From Microbacterium sp. Root180 (GTDB taxonomy: Bacteria > Actinomycetota > Actinomycetes > Actinomycetales > Microbacteriaceae): 64,000 nucleotides of DNA. Of this stretch, positions 26,977-35,459 are shown piece by piece. The translations under genes and the position numbers were made by a program. The notes below the pieces were generated by a model. It saw only the letters and a list, made by a program, of their open reading frames with translations, was not told the DNA's origin and did not search any database. The stretch's first letter is position 1. The number at the start of each line of letters is the position of its first letter. The stretch lies in NCBI RefSeq assembly GCF_001428485.1, contig NZ_LMHS01000005.1, forward strand, positions 32,568 through 96,567, written 5' to 3'.

Positions 26977-26988
26977 ATACCTAACTAT
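26965..26988. promoter_or_regulatory. ArsR operator candidate overlapping the start codon
   Basis: ATAGTTAGG (26965-26973) and CCTAACTAT (26980-26988) are exact nine-base inverted copies around CATATA, and the ArsR start codon falls in the centre. Binding here would block translation initiation-proximal transcription of the operon. Confidence 0.65.
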
Positions 26989-27096
26989 GCCACTGCCCGT
27001 CGGCTGAGTCAACCAGCGGGTGGGCGCCTGCCCTCATCTGTTCGTGTCTAGCGCGCCAGCTAGCGCGCGGCGGGCCCAGCCCACAGAAAGTCATCC

Positions 27097-27155
27097 TTGA
27101 CAGGCTTCACTAACGCGAGTTAGCCTTCCTTCCGAGCCTACTAACCCGTGTTAGT
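27097..27155 (+). promoter_or_regulatory. Promoter and twin LacI operators of the fructan operon
   Basis: A consensus -35 box TTGACA (27097-27102) is followed by CTAAC-GCGA-GTTAG (27110-27123), which covers the expected -10 position, and by ACTAAC-CCGT-GTTAGT (27140-27155). The two inverted repeats share CTAAC/GTTAG arms and a four-base core, and a third half site CTAACCC begins at 27160. They precede the LacI gene, suggesting autoregulation of the whole operon. Confidence 0.6.
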
Positions 27156-27185
27156 GCCGCTAACCCGCAGACGGAAGCACCACCC

Positions 27186-28202
27186 ATGTCGAAGACGACT
27201 CCCCGCCCGGTCACGATGAAGGACGTCGCGCGTCACGCCGGCGTTTCGCGCACGGCGGTCTCGCTGGTGCTGAACGGCAGGGACTCCGTCGCGCTCGCTG
27301 ACGAGACGCGTGCCCGGGTCCTGGCCGTCGCAGCGGAGCTCGGCTACCGGCCGAACGCCGGCGCACGCGCGCTCGCGAATCAGCGAAGCGACTGGTACGG
27401 ACTCGTCACCGAGATCGTGACGGCGCCGTTCGCGGTCGACATCATCAAGGGCGCGCAAGACCGCGCTCTCGTCGACCAGAAGTACCTGCTGATCGCATCG
27501 ACCGAATCCGACCCCGCCGCCGAGACCGCGGTGATCGAGCGGCTTCTCGAGCAGCGGGTCGAGGGTCTCCTCTATGCGGCGACGTGGCATCGCGCGGTGA
27601 CCCTCCCCGACATCGCCCGTGAGGTGCCCACCGTGCTCGTGAACTGCTTCGATCGCGAGGGCCGGTTTCCCGCGGTCGTCCCCGACGAGCGCGCCGGCGG
27701 GCGCCGGGCCACGGAGCGCCTGCTGGCGGCGGGGCATCGCCGCATCGGGTTCGTCAACCTCGATCCCGGCATCCCGGCTGCCGTCGGCCGGCGAATCGGC
27801 TTCCACGAGACGCTGCGCGAGGCGGGCATCTCAGCCGACGAGAGCCTCGAGATCTCGGGGCACGCCACCGCCGACGGTGGCTACGACGCGGCATCCGCCC
27901 TCCTCGACCTGGCCGACCCGCCCACGGCGCTCTTCTGCGCCAACGACCGTATGGCGATGGGCGCCTACGACGCGATCAAGGAGCGCGGACTGCGCATCCC
28001 CCACGACGTTGCCGTCATCGGATTCGACAATCAGGAACTCATCGCTGCGTACCTGAGACCCGGACTGACGACGGTCGCGCTGCCCTTCGACACGATGGGC
28101 GCAAAAGGCGTGGAACTCCTCGCCGGCATCATCGCGGGTCAGTCGACCGCCACGCAAACCGTGACGGTCGACTGCCCGCTCCTCGAACGCGCGTCGGTGT
28201 GA
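27186..28202 (+). CDS. LacI-family regulator of the fructan operon
   Basis: This 338-residue LacI-type repressor has helix-turn-helix TMKDVARHAGVSRTAVSLVLNG at about residues 10-31, hinge LGYRPNAGARALANQ, and a sugar-binding domain with TALFCANDRMAMGAYDAIKE and GFDNQELIAAYLRPGL. A weak GGAAG ribosome site precedes the ATG. It is the first gene of a rightward operon with a Dpp-type importer, two GH32 enzymes and a kinase, with repeated CTAAC operators upstream. The effector is probably fructose, a fructo-oligosaccharide or fructose phosphate; this is inferred from the operon. Confidence 0.92.
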   Translation: MSKTTPRPVTMKDVARHAGVSRTAVSLVLNGRDSVALADETRARVLAVAAELGYRPNAGARALANQRSDWYGLVTEIVTAPFAVDIIKGAQDRALVDQKYLLIASTESDPAAETAVIERLLEQRVEGLLYAATWHRAVTLPDIAREVPTVLVNCFDREGRFPAVVPDERAGGRRATERLLAAGHRRIGFVNLDPGIPAAVGRRIGFHETLREAGISADESLEISGHATADGGYDAASALLDLADPPTALFCANDRMAMGAYDAIKERGLRIPHDVAVIGFDNQELIAAYLRPGLTTVALPFDTMGAKGVELLAGIIAGQSTATQTVTVDCPLLERASV

Positions 28203-28260
28203 CTGGACATCCCGTCCGACGCGCAGCCCCTGGCTTCAATGAAGAAAGGAACACCTCATC

Positions 28261-29928
28261 ATGACAGTTCACCGGAAAGCGGTGCTCATCGCCGCCGCAT
28301 TCGCGGCGTCGGCGGCACTCGTGCTGACGGGCTGCAGTGGCGGCGGAAGCACTTCCGCCGACTCCTCGGACGGCACTCAGCTCCTCACGATTCCGCGCGA
28401 GGACATGGGAACGTTCGATCGCAACTTCAATCCGTTCTCGAACCCCGAGTTCCCGATGACGCAGCAGGCGATCTACGAGTCGATGCTCATATACAACCCG
28501 GCGGACGGCTCCACGACCCCCTGGCTCGCGACCGAATGGGAGGTGGCCCCGGACAGCATGGGGATCACCTACCAGCTGCGCGACGGCGTGAACTGGTCCG
28601 ACGGCGAGCCGTTCACCGCCGACGACGTCGTGATGTCGTTCGACCTGCAGCGTGAGATCCGCGGCGGCTTCGACTACATCGAGACCGTCACCGCGGTCGA
28701 CCCGCTCACCGTGCAGTTCGACTTCAATCAGCCGTTCTCGCCCGCGCTGCTCGACATCGGGCAGCAGATCATCGCACCGGCCCACATCTGGAGCGAGGTC
28801 GAAGACCCCACGAAGTTCGCCAACGAGGAGCCGGTCGGCACCGGGCCCTACACCGAGGTCACCAGCTTCCAGGCGCAGTCCTTCGACCTCGGGAAGAACC
28901 CCGAGTACTGGCAGCCCGAGAAGCAGCAGATCGAGGGCATCCGCATGCTGGCATTCGCGGGCAACGACGGCGCGAACCTCGCCGCGGCCAACGGCGACGT
29001 CGACTGGGCGCCGCAGTTCATCCCCAACATCGAGGAGGCCTACGTCGCGAAGGACCCCGACAACCGGTTCTACTGGTTCCCGCCCACGGGTTCGATGATC
29101 AACTGGCAGTTCAACACCACGAAGGCGCCGTTCGACGACCCGGATGTGCGCAAGGCGCTCTCGATGGCCGTCGATCGTGAGCAGGTCACCGAAATCGGGA
29201 TGCAGGGCTACACCTATCCGGCCGACTGCACCGGACTGAGCGGCTCGTACGACGCGTGGCGCGACGACGCGGTCGTCGAGTCGTGCACGTGGACGAACCG
29301 TGACCTGGAAGGTGCGGCGGACCTGCTGGATGCCGCGGGCATCACTCTCGGTGCCGACGGCACGCGCGTGCTGCCCGACGGCACGCCGTTCGCCTTCGAC
29401 TTCTCGGTCGGCTCCACCTCCAGCGACTGGGTGTCGGTGGGCAATGTCATCTCGCAGAACCTCGCGGAGCTGGGCGTGACCGTCACCGTCGCCGCGAAGG
29501 ACTGGGGCGACGTCGTGGCCGGGTACGAGAACGGCACGTTCGACTCCGGCATCGTCTGGAGCGCCAACGCGCCCACGCCGTACCAGTTCTATCGCGGCGT
29601 GATGGGGACCGAGACGGTCAAGCCGGTCGGCGAGCAGACGTTCGACAACTACCACCGCTACGGCAACCCCGAGGCCGACGCTCTGCTGGCAGAGTTCGCC
29701 GCGGCCTCCGACGAGGACGCGCAGCACGAGATCGCGAACCAGCTGCAGGCGCTCTTCGCCGAGGACGCTCCGGTCGCACCGCTGTTCCCCGGCCCCGAGT
29801 GGGGCGCGGCCAGCAATGAGCGATTCACCGGCTGGCCCACCGAGGACAACCCGTACGCGACGCTGTCGACGCGCTCGCGGACGACAGTCCTCGTCCTCAC
29901 CACCCTCGAGCCGGTCACCGGCGGCTGA
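28261..29928 (+). CDS. Dpp/Opp-type solute-binding lipoprotein (probable fructo-oligosaccharide receptor)
   Basis: This 555-residue family-5 binding protein has lipobox LVLTGC (Cys25) and the hallmark segments LRDGVNWSDGEPFTADDVVMSF and KALSMAVDREQVTEI. Family-5 proteins usually bind peptides or nickel, but some bind oligosaccharides. Here the genes that follow are two transmembrane permeases, two ATPases, two GH32 fructanases and a kinase, so a fructan fragment is the likely ligand. AAAGGAAC lies just upstream of the ATG. A strong hairpin follows the stop codon. Confidence 0.92.
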   Translation: MTVHRKAVLIAAAFAASAALVLTGCSGGGSTSADSSDGTQLLTIPREDMGTFDRNFNPFSNPEFPMTQQAIYESMLIYNPADGSTTPWLATEWEVAPDSMGITYQLRDGVNWSDGEPFTADDVVMSFDLQREIRGGFDYIETVTAVDPLTVQFDFNQPFSPALLDIGQQIIAPAHIWSEVEDPTKFANEEPVGTGPYTEVTSFQAQSFDLGKNPEYWQPEKQQIEGIRMLAFAGNDGANLAAANGDVDWAPQFIPNIEEAYVAKDPDNRFYWFPPTGSMINWQFNTTKAPFDDPDVRKALSMAVDREQVTEIGMQGYTYPADCTGLSGSYDAWRDDAVVESCTWTNRDLEGAADLLDAAGITLGADGTRVLPDGTPFAFDFSVGSTSSDWVSVGNVISQNLAELGVTVTVAAKDWGDVVAGYENGTFDSGIVWSANAPTPYQFYRGVMGTETVKPVGEQTFDNYHRYGNPEADALLAEFAAASDEDAQHEIANQLQALFAEDAPVAPLFPGPEWGAASNERFTGWPTEDNPYATLSTRSRTTVLVLTTLEPVTGG

Positions 29929-29937
29929 GATACGGGT

Positions 29938-29973
29938 CGTCCTGCTGCGTCGCCGCGGCGGCGCAGCAGGACG
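29938..29973 (+). terminator. Strong intercistronic hairpin after the binding-protein gene
   Basis: CGTCCTGCTGCG (29938-29949) and CGCAGCAGGACG (29962-29973) are perfect 12-base inverted copies with a GC-rich 12-base loop, ending 16 bases before the permease start. No T-tract follows. Partial termination or 3'-end protection of the binding-protein message is likely. Confidence 0.6.
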
Positions 29974-29989
29974 GCCAAGGAGTCACACC

Positions 29990-30967
29990 ATGGGATACAT
30001 GCTTCGACGCTTCGGGTTCTACCTCGTCGCGTTCTGGGTGTCGATCACCCTCAACTTCTTCCTCCCCCGCTTCATGCCGGGAGACCCGGTCTCGCGCATG
30101 GTCGCGCGCTTGCAGGGTCAGCTGCGCCCTGATCAGATCGAGGCGCTGAAGGAGTCGTTCGGGCTCAGCGACGCTCCGCTGTGGGAGCAGTACCTGCGGT
30201 ACCTCGGGCAGCTGTTCACCGGCAATCTGGGATTCTCGATCTCGCGGTTCCCGACGCCCGTGATCGACGTCATCGGAAGTGTCATCGGCTGGACGCTCCT
30301 CCTCGGATTCGTCTCGCTCATCATCGCGGTCATCCTCGGCAACGTGCTGGGTGTGCTGGCTGCCTGGCGCCGCGGCGGCGTGCTCGACTCCTACGTCCCG
30401 CCGTTCCTCATCTTCATCGGCTCGTTCCCCTACTTCTGGCTCGCCATGGGTCTGCTCTACGTCTTCGGCGTGACCCTGGGCTGGTTCCCGGTGCGGCATG
30501 CCTACGGCGTGGGGATGACTCCCGAGTTCTCCCTCGCGTTCATCGGCGACGTCGCCTACCACCTCGTCCTGCCGGCCACCTCGATCGTGCTCGTCTCGAT
30601 CGGCGGCTGGATGCTCGGCATGCGCAACACGATGATCGCCACGAACGCCGAGGACTACATCGTCATGGCCGAGGCGAAGGGCCTGCGCCCCAACCGCGTC
30701 CGGACGAACTACGCCGCCCGCAACGCGCTGCTGCCGTCCGTCACCGCGTTCGGGATGTCGCTCGGCTTCCTCGTCGGCGGCGCACTCCTCACCGAGGTCG
30801 TCTTCGCCTACCCCGGGATCGGCTACACGCTCCTCTCGGCAGTGCAGAACCTCGACTACCCCTTGATGCAGGGGCTCTTCCTGACGATCACGACCTTCGT
30901 GCTGATCGCCAACTTCCTCGTGGACATCGTGTACGTGCGGCTCGACCCGCGCGTGCGCGTGAGCTGA
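29990..30967 (+). CDS. Dpp/Opp-type ABC transporter permease (DppB-like)
   Basis: This 325-residue permease has the DppB N terminus (LRRFGFYLVAFWVSITLNFFLPRFMPGDPVSRM), about six membrane helices and the conserved cytoplasmic loop EDYIVMAEAKGLRPNRV that couples to the ATPase. ATG 29990 is preceded by AAGGAG. It is the first of two permeases of the putative fructo-oligosaccharide importer; the second starts 12 bases after its stop. Confidence 0.94.
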   Translation: MGYMLRRFGFYLVAFWVSITLNFFLPRFMPGDPVSRMVARLQGQLRPDQIEALKESFGLSDAPLWEQYLRYLGQLFTGNLGFSISRFPTPVIDVIGSVIGWTLLLGFVSLIIAVILGNVLGVLAAWRRGGVLDSYVPPFLIFIGSFPYFWLAMGLLYVFGVTLGWFPVRHAYGVGMTPEFSLAFIGDVAYHLVLPATSIVLVSIGGWMLGMRNTMIATNAEDYIVMAEAKGLRPNRVRTNYAARNALLPSVTAFGMSLGFLVGGALLTEVVFAYPGIGYTLLSAVQNLDYPLMQGLFLTITTFVLIANFLVDIVYVRLDPRVRVS

Positions 30968-30979
30968 ACGGAGCGCGCG

Positions 30980-32014
30980 ATGTCACTCGCACAGAATCCC
31001 CAGGCGATGGCCGAGCTCGAACTCGGCACGGGACCCGGCCCCGACGGCCAGCTTCAGGGCGCTCCGCCTCCGCCCCGCCGGCGCGGTGGCGGCGGGCTCC
31101 TCCGGGGCCTCGTGAGCAATGCGAAATCGGTCGCGGGCATCGTGATCCTCGTCGTGTTCGTGCTGGTCGCACTGTTCGCGCCGGTCATCTCGCCCGGAGA
31201 CCCCAACCTCATCACGGGACTGGGCTCCCAGCCGCCGTCGCCCGAGCACTGGCTCGGCACCACGGCGAAAGGCCAGGACGTCCTCGCCCTCAACATCTGG
31301 GGCTCTCGCTCCTCCCTCTTCGTCGGCTTCTCGGTCGGGATCCTGGCACTGCTCGTCGGCCTCGTCGTCGGCCTCGCGTCGGCCTATCTCGGGCGCTGGG
31401 TCGACAACCTCCTGTCGCTCGTCACCAACGTGTTCCTCCTGCTGCCCGGCCTGCCGCTCCTCGTGATCCTCGCGGCATTCCTGCCGCAGGGACTCGGCAC
31501 CGTCATCCTGGTGCTCGTCATCACCGGTTGGGCGGGGTCGGCGCGGGTGCTGCGCTCCCAGGCGCTGTCGATCCGCGGCAAGGACTTCGTCGGCGCCTCG
31601 CAGGTGACCGGTGAAGGAGGCCTCCGCATCATGTTCCGAGAGATGCTGCCGAACATGGCGTCCATCGTCATGAGCACCTTCCTCGCCTGCGTGATCTTCG
31701 GCATCGGCGCCCAGGCCGGCCTCGAGTTCCTGGGCCTCGGCGACATCAGCACCGTGAGCTGGGGAACGAACCTCTACTGGGCGAGCAACGACGGCGCCCT
31801 CCTCACCGGCGCCTGGTGGGTGTTCGTCCCTCCCGGCGTCTGCATCGCCCTCGTCGCGTTCGCCCTCGCCCTGATCAACTACGGCGTCGACGAGACGACG
31901 AACCCCCGCCTGCGCCGGCCTCGACGACGCACCACCCCCGACGAGCCCACGCGGGTGGCGGCATCCGCGGGGAACCCCTCAGCGCCGGCATCGCAGAAGG
32001 AGAAGACCCGATGA
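30980..32014 (+). CDS. Dpp/Opp-type ABC transporter permease (DppC-like)
   Basis: This 344-residue DppC-like permease has a proline- and glycine-rich cytoplasmic N terminus of about 45 residues and a first membrane helix IVILVVFVLVALFAPVISPGD. HWLGTTAKGQDVLALNIWGSR is characteristic of the family, and a loop SIRGKDFVGASQVTGEGGLRI contacts the ATPase. The C-terminal tail of about 40 residues is charged and proline-rich. Its stop overlaps the start of the first ATPase gene. Confidence 0.94.
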   Translation: MSLAQNPQAMAELELGTGPGPDGQLQGAPPPPRRRGGGGLLRGLVSNAKSVAGIVILVVFVLVALFAPVISPGDPNLITGLGSQPPSPEHWLGTTAKGQDVLALNIWGSRSSLFVGFSVGILALLVGLVVGLASAYLGRWVDNLLSLVTNVFLLLPGLPLLVILAAFLPQGLGTVILVLVITGWAGSARVLRSQALSIRGKDFVGASQVTGEGGLRIMFREMLPNMASIVMSTFLACVIFGIGAQAGLEFLGLGDISTVSWGTNLYWASNDGALLTGAWWVFVPPGVCIALVAFALALINYGVDETTNPRLRRPRRRTTPDEPTRVAASAGNPSAPASQKEKTR

Positions 32015-32928
32015 GCACTCCCCTCCTCGAGGTCGAAGACCTCAGCGTCGAGTACGTCACCGAGGCCCGCACGGTGCGCGCGGTCGATCGGGTCACGTTC
32101 TCGATCGCCGAACGCGAGGTGTTCGGCCTGGCCGGGGAGTCCGGCTGCGGCAAGTCGACCATCGCCAATGCGATTCTGCGCCTCCTGCGCGACCCCGCCG
32201 TCATCGCCGGGGGATCCATCCGCTTCGCCGGAACCGACGTGCTGGCACTGAACGCCGACGAACTGCGGGACTTCCGCTGGCGCCAGGTGGCGATGGTGTT
32301 CCAGAGCGCGATGAACTCGCTGAACCCCGTCATGACGATCGGCGACCAGATCGCGGACATCTTCACCACTCACGAGGGCGCATCGAAGAAGTCCGCGCTG
32401 GCGCGAGCGGGTGAGCTGCTCGATCTCGTCGGCATCCCGCAGGAACGCCTGCGGGCCTACCCGCATCAGCTCTCCGGTGGGATGCGGCAGCGTGTCGTCA
32501 TCGCCATGGCGACCGCGCTGCGGCCCCCGCTGCTGATCATGGATGAGCCCACGACGGCGCTCGACGTGGTCGTGCAGCAGGAGATCATGGCGCAGATCAA
32601 GGAGCTCCAGCAGCAGCTGGGATTCGCGATCCTCTTCATCACGCACGACATCTCGCTGATGGTCGAACTGTCCGACCGGATGGCCGTCATGTATGCCGGC
32701 CGATTCGTGGAGACCGCGCCCGCGAAGGAGATCCTCGACGCGCCTGAGCATCCGTACACCCGCGCGCTGATGAACGCGTTCCCGCCGATGTCGGGGCCGC
32801 GCACACGTCTTCGTGGCCTCGGCGAGGGCGTGCGATTCCGCGACATCCCCGACCTGGAACCGGTGACGCCGACCCACTGGGTTGCGCCGCACACGGAAGA
32901 CGAACTGATCTCGGAGGGCATCGCATGA
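32011..32928 (+). CDS. Dpp/Opp-type ABC transporter ATPase (DppD-like)
   Basis: This 305-residue ATPase has Walker A GESGCGKS, Q-loop MVFQSAMNSLNPV, signature LSGGMRQR, Walker B LLIMDEPTTALD and switch ITHDISLM. The C-terminal oligopeptide-transporter extension (HPYTRALMNAFPPMSG) is present, but the usual cysteine cluster is not evident. The ATG at 32011 overlaps the permease stop (ATGA) and its own stop overlaps the next ATPase, so the transporter is translated as a coupled set. It powers uptake together with the DppF-like partner. Confidence 0.93.
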   Translation: MSTPLLEVEDLSVEYVTEARTVRAVDRVTFSIAEREVFGLAGESGCGKSTIANAILRLLRDPAVIAGGSIRFAGTDVLALNADELRDFRWRQVAMVFQSAMNSLNPVMTIGDQIADIFTTHEGASKKSALARAGELLDLVGIPQERLRAYPHQLSGGMRQRVVIAMATALRPPLLIMDEPTTALDVVVQQEIMAQIKELQQQLGFAILFITHDISLMVELSDRMAVMYAGRFVETAPAKEILDAPEHPYTRALMNAFPPMSGPRTRLRGLGEGVRFRDIPDLEPVTPTHWVAPHTEDELISEGIA

Positions 32929-33956
32929 CCGACCAGAACACTCCGGTGCTCTCGACACGCGGCCTGAAGAAGACCTTCACGATCGGGGGCTCCTTCTCAC
33001 GCAAGCAGGTCCGAGCCCTCGGCGGGGTCGACCTCGACATCGCGCACGGGGAGATCGTTGCCCTCGTCGGCGAGTCCGGAAGCGGCAAGTCCACGCTCGC
33101 CCGCTGTATCGCCCGCCTCGAGCAGCCGTCTGACGGCACGTTCTTCTTCGAGGGCCAAGACATCATCGCCACCTCCAAGCGGCGCGCGACCCGAGAGTAC
33201 CGCTCGGCGGTGCAGATGATCTTCCAGGACCCGTTCGGGTCCCTGAACCCCGTCCACCGGATCGGGCATTTCCTCGAGCGCCCGCTGCGCATCCACGGCG
33301 CCGCCTCCGGCCGCGCAGCGATCGAGCAGGCCAAGCGCCGGCTCATGGCGAAGGTGGGGTTGCCGGAGGAGATGCTCGACCGCTACCCGCACGAGCTGTC
33401 GGGCGGTCAGCGGCAGCGCATCGCCATCGCTCGCGCGCTCGCGGTGAACCCCCGGCTCATCCTCGCCGACGAGCCGACGTCGATGCTGGACGTCTCGGTT
33501 CGGATCGGCGTGCTCAACCTCATGCGCAGCCTCTGCGAGGAGCAGGGCATCTCGATGCTCTACATCACGCACGACCTCGCGTCTGCGCGCTATCTCGCCG
33601 ATCGCATCGTCGTGATGTTCGCCGGCGAGTTCGTCGAGGGCGGAGACGCGATGGAGCTGCTCGCCCACCCCGCCCACCCCTACACCCGGCTGCTCATCTC
33701 GGCGGTTCCCGACCCGAAGCGCATCGCGCCGTTCGACCCCGTCGAGCGGGCCCGTCTGCGCCGCGAGGTGCTCACGCCGACCGGATGCCCCTGGGCGGAG
33801 ACCGCGACGGAGCCCTGCTCCAGCGAGGAGCCGGTGTTCCACCGCTTGAGCGACACGCCCGAGCACTGGGTGCGCTGCGGGCGGTACGCCCCGCCCGCCG
33901 ATGCGCCGGGGACCGCGCTCGAACTGCCAGCCGACGATGAGGAAGACGCCGCATGA
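32925..33956 (+). CDS. Dpp/Opp-type ABC transporter ATPase (DppF-like)
   Basis: This 343-residue ATPase has Walker A GESGSGKS, Q-loop MIFQDPFGSLNPV, signature LSGGQRQR, Walker B LILADEPTSMLD and switch ITHDLASA. Its C-terminal region contains Cys residues (GCPWAE, PCSS, RCGRY) typical of the iron-sulfur-type extension of some Dpp/Opp ATPases. It overlaps both neighbours by four bases; the downstream neighbour is the GH32 gene, tying import to intracellular hydrolysis. Confidence 0.93.
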   Translation: MTDQNTPVLSTRGLKKTFTIGGSFSRKQVRALGGVDLDIAHGEIVALVGESGSGKSTLARCIARLEQPSDGTFFFEGQDIIATSKRRATREYRSAVQMIFQDPFGSLNPVHRIGHFLERPLRIHGAASGRAAIEQAKRRLMAKVGLPEEMLDRYPHELSGGQRQRIAIARALAVNPRLILADEPTSMLDVSVRIGVLNLMRSLCEEQGISMLYITHDLASARYLADRIVVMFAGEFVEGGDAMELLAHPAHPYTRLLISAVPDPKRIAPFDPVERARLRREVLTPTGCPWAETATEPCSSEEPVFHRLSDTPEHWVRCGRYAPPADAPGTALELPADDEEDAA

Positions 33957-35404
33957 CCGCCCATCCACTGACCACGACGACGATCGCGCCCGACCTCGCG
34001 GGTCGCGCCGAGCGCGACCGGCACCGACCGGCGTTCCACTTCGTGGCGCCGGCGGGGTGGCTCAACGACCCGAACGGGCTGACGCAGCGGGACGGCTGGT
34101 TTCACCTCTTCTATCAGCACAACCCCTACGCGCCGGTGCACGAGAGCATCCACTGGGGGCACGCGCGCAGCAGCGACCTCGTGCACTGGGAGCACCTGCC
34201 GATCGCTCTCGAGCCGAGCGTCGGCCCCGACGCCGAGGGCTGCTGGTCGGGGGTGCTCGTCGACGACGGCGGAGTGCCGACGCTCGTCTATTCCGGACGC
34301 CACGACGGCAGGGAGCTGCCCTGCGTCGCCACCGGTGACGCCGCGCTCGTCGAATGGACGAAGGATGCCGCGAACCCCGTGCTCGCCGCACCCCCCGCCG
34401 ACCTCGACATCGTCGCCTTCCGCGACCACTGCGTGTGGCGGGAGGACGGCCGGTGGCGTCAGATCATCGGCTCGGGCATCCGCGACGTGGGCGGCACCGC
34501 TCTCCTCTACGATTCCGACGACCTCCGGTCGTGGCGTTACGTCGGGCCCCTGCTCGTCGGCGACCACACCGCGCAGGACCGCGCCGCCGCCGACTGGACG
34601 GGCACGATGTGGGAGTGCGTCGATCTGTTCCGTGTGGACGACGCCGACGTGCTCGTGTTCTCCGCATGGGATGAGGGCGTCACTCATCACCCTCTCTACT
34701 GGACGGGGCAGTACCGCGGTGACTCGTTCGAGCCGCGGGAGCTGCACCGGCTCGACCTCGGCGGCCGGTTCTTCTACGCCCCGCAGTCGTTCCGTGACGA
34801 GGCGGGTCGGCGGGTCATGTTCGGCTGGATGCAGGAAGGACGATCGGATGCCGCGACCCTCGTCGCCGGCTGGTCCGGCGTGATGTCGCTGCCTCGCGTC
34901 GTGACGGCACGCGCCGACGGCTCCCTCCACCAGGCCGTGGCACCCGAGATCGACCGTCTGCGGCTCGCCGCGCAGTTCGACGGCGACGCCGCCGTGGTGG
35001 GCGACCGGGTGTCGGGGGATCAGCTCGACCTCGAACTCGATGTCCGGCTCGACGAGGGGGGCTCCGTCGACGTTGCCCTCCTCGCGACCGCGGACGGAGC
35101 CGAGCGCACGGTGTACCGGCTGCAGCGGCGCGGCGACGCGATCGAGCTGTCGCTCGACCGCGCCGCGTCCAGCCTCGACCAGACCACGGACGCCCTGCCG
35201 CTGTCGGGGACCGTGCCGCTCGGCGACGACGAGATCGTGCGGTTCCGCATCCTCATCGACCATTCCGCGCTGGAGGCGTTCGCGAACGGGGTGCCGCTCG
35301 CCGCCCGCGTCTATCCGACGCGCGCCGACGCGGTCGGCGTCGCGGTGGCACTCGACCGGGCGTCGGCGTCGATGCGCGCGTGGCCCATGGCGTCCGCACG
35401 ATGA
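33953..35404 (+). CDS. GH32 beta-fructosidase, cytoplasmic
   Basis: This 483-residue family GH32 enzyme is a sucrose-6-phosphate hydrolase, levanase or inulinase type. The nucleophile Asp39 is in WLNDPNG, the transition-state stabiliser Asp158 in FRDHC (usually RDP) and the acid/base Glu221 in WECVD. The five-bladed propeller is followed by a C-terminal beta-sandwich (SALEAFANGVPLAARVYP). No signal peptide is present, so it cleaves imported fructo-oligosaccharides in the cytoplasm. It overlaps the ATPase gene by four bases and precedes an exported GH32 paralogue. Confidence 0.95.
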   Translation: MTAHPLTTTTIAPDLAGRAERDRHRPAFHFVAPAGWLNDPNGLTQRDGWFHLFYQHNPYAPVHESIHWGHARSSDLVHWEHLPIALEPSVGPDAEGCWSGVLVDDGGVPTLVYSGRHDGRELPCVATGDAALVEWTKDAANPVLAAPPADLDIVAFRDHCVWREDGRWRQIIGSGIRDVGGTALLYDSDDLRSWRYVGPLLVGDHTAQDRAAADWTGTMWECVDLFRVDDADVLVFSAWDEGVTHHPLYWTGQYRGDSFEPRELHRLDLGGRFFYAPQSFRDEAGRRVMFGWMQEGRSDAATLVAGWSGVMSLPRVVTARADGSLHQAVAPEIDRLRLAAQFDGDAAVVGDRVSGDQLDLELDVRLDEGGSVDVALLATADGAERTVYRLQRRGDAIELSLDRAASSLDQTTDALPLSGTVPLGDDEIVRFRILIDHSALEAFANGVPLAARVYPTRADAVGVAVALDRASASMRAWPMASAR

Positions 35405-35459
35405 CGGCGGGCGCTCACTCCCAGGCGGCGTCGGTGCCGCCGCGACAGGAAGGTGACTC

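Noticed and set aside
28129..29727. Open frame of 532 codons antisense to the family-5 binding protein
   Set aside because: Shadow composition; the plus strand encodes an unmistakable lipoprotein receptor.
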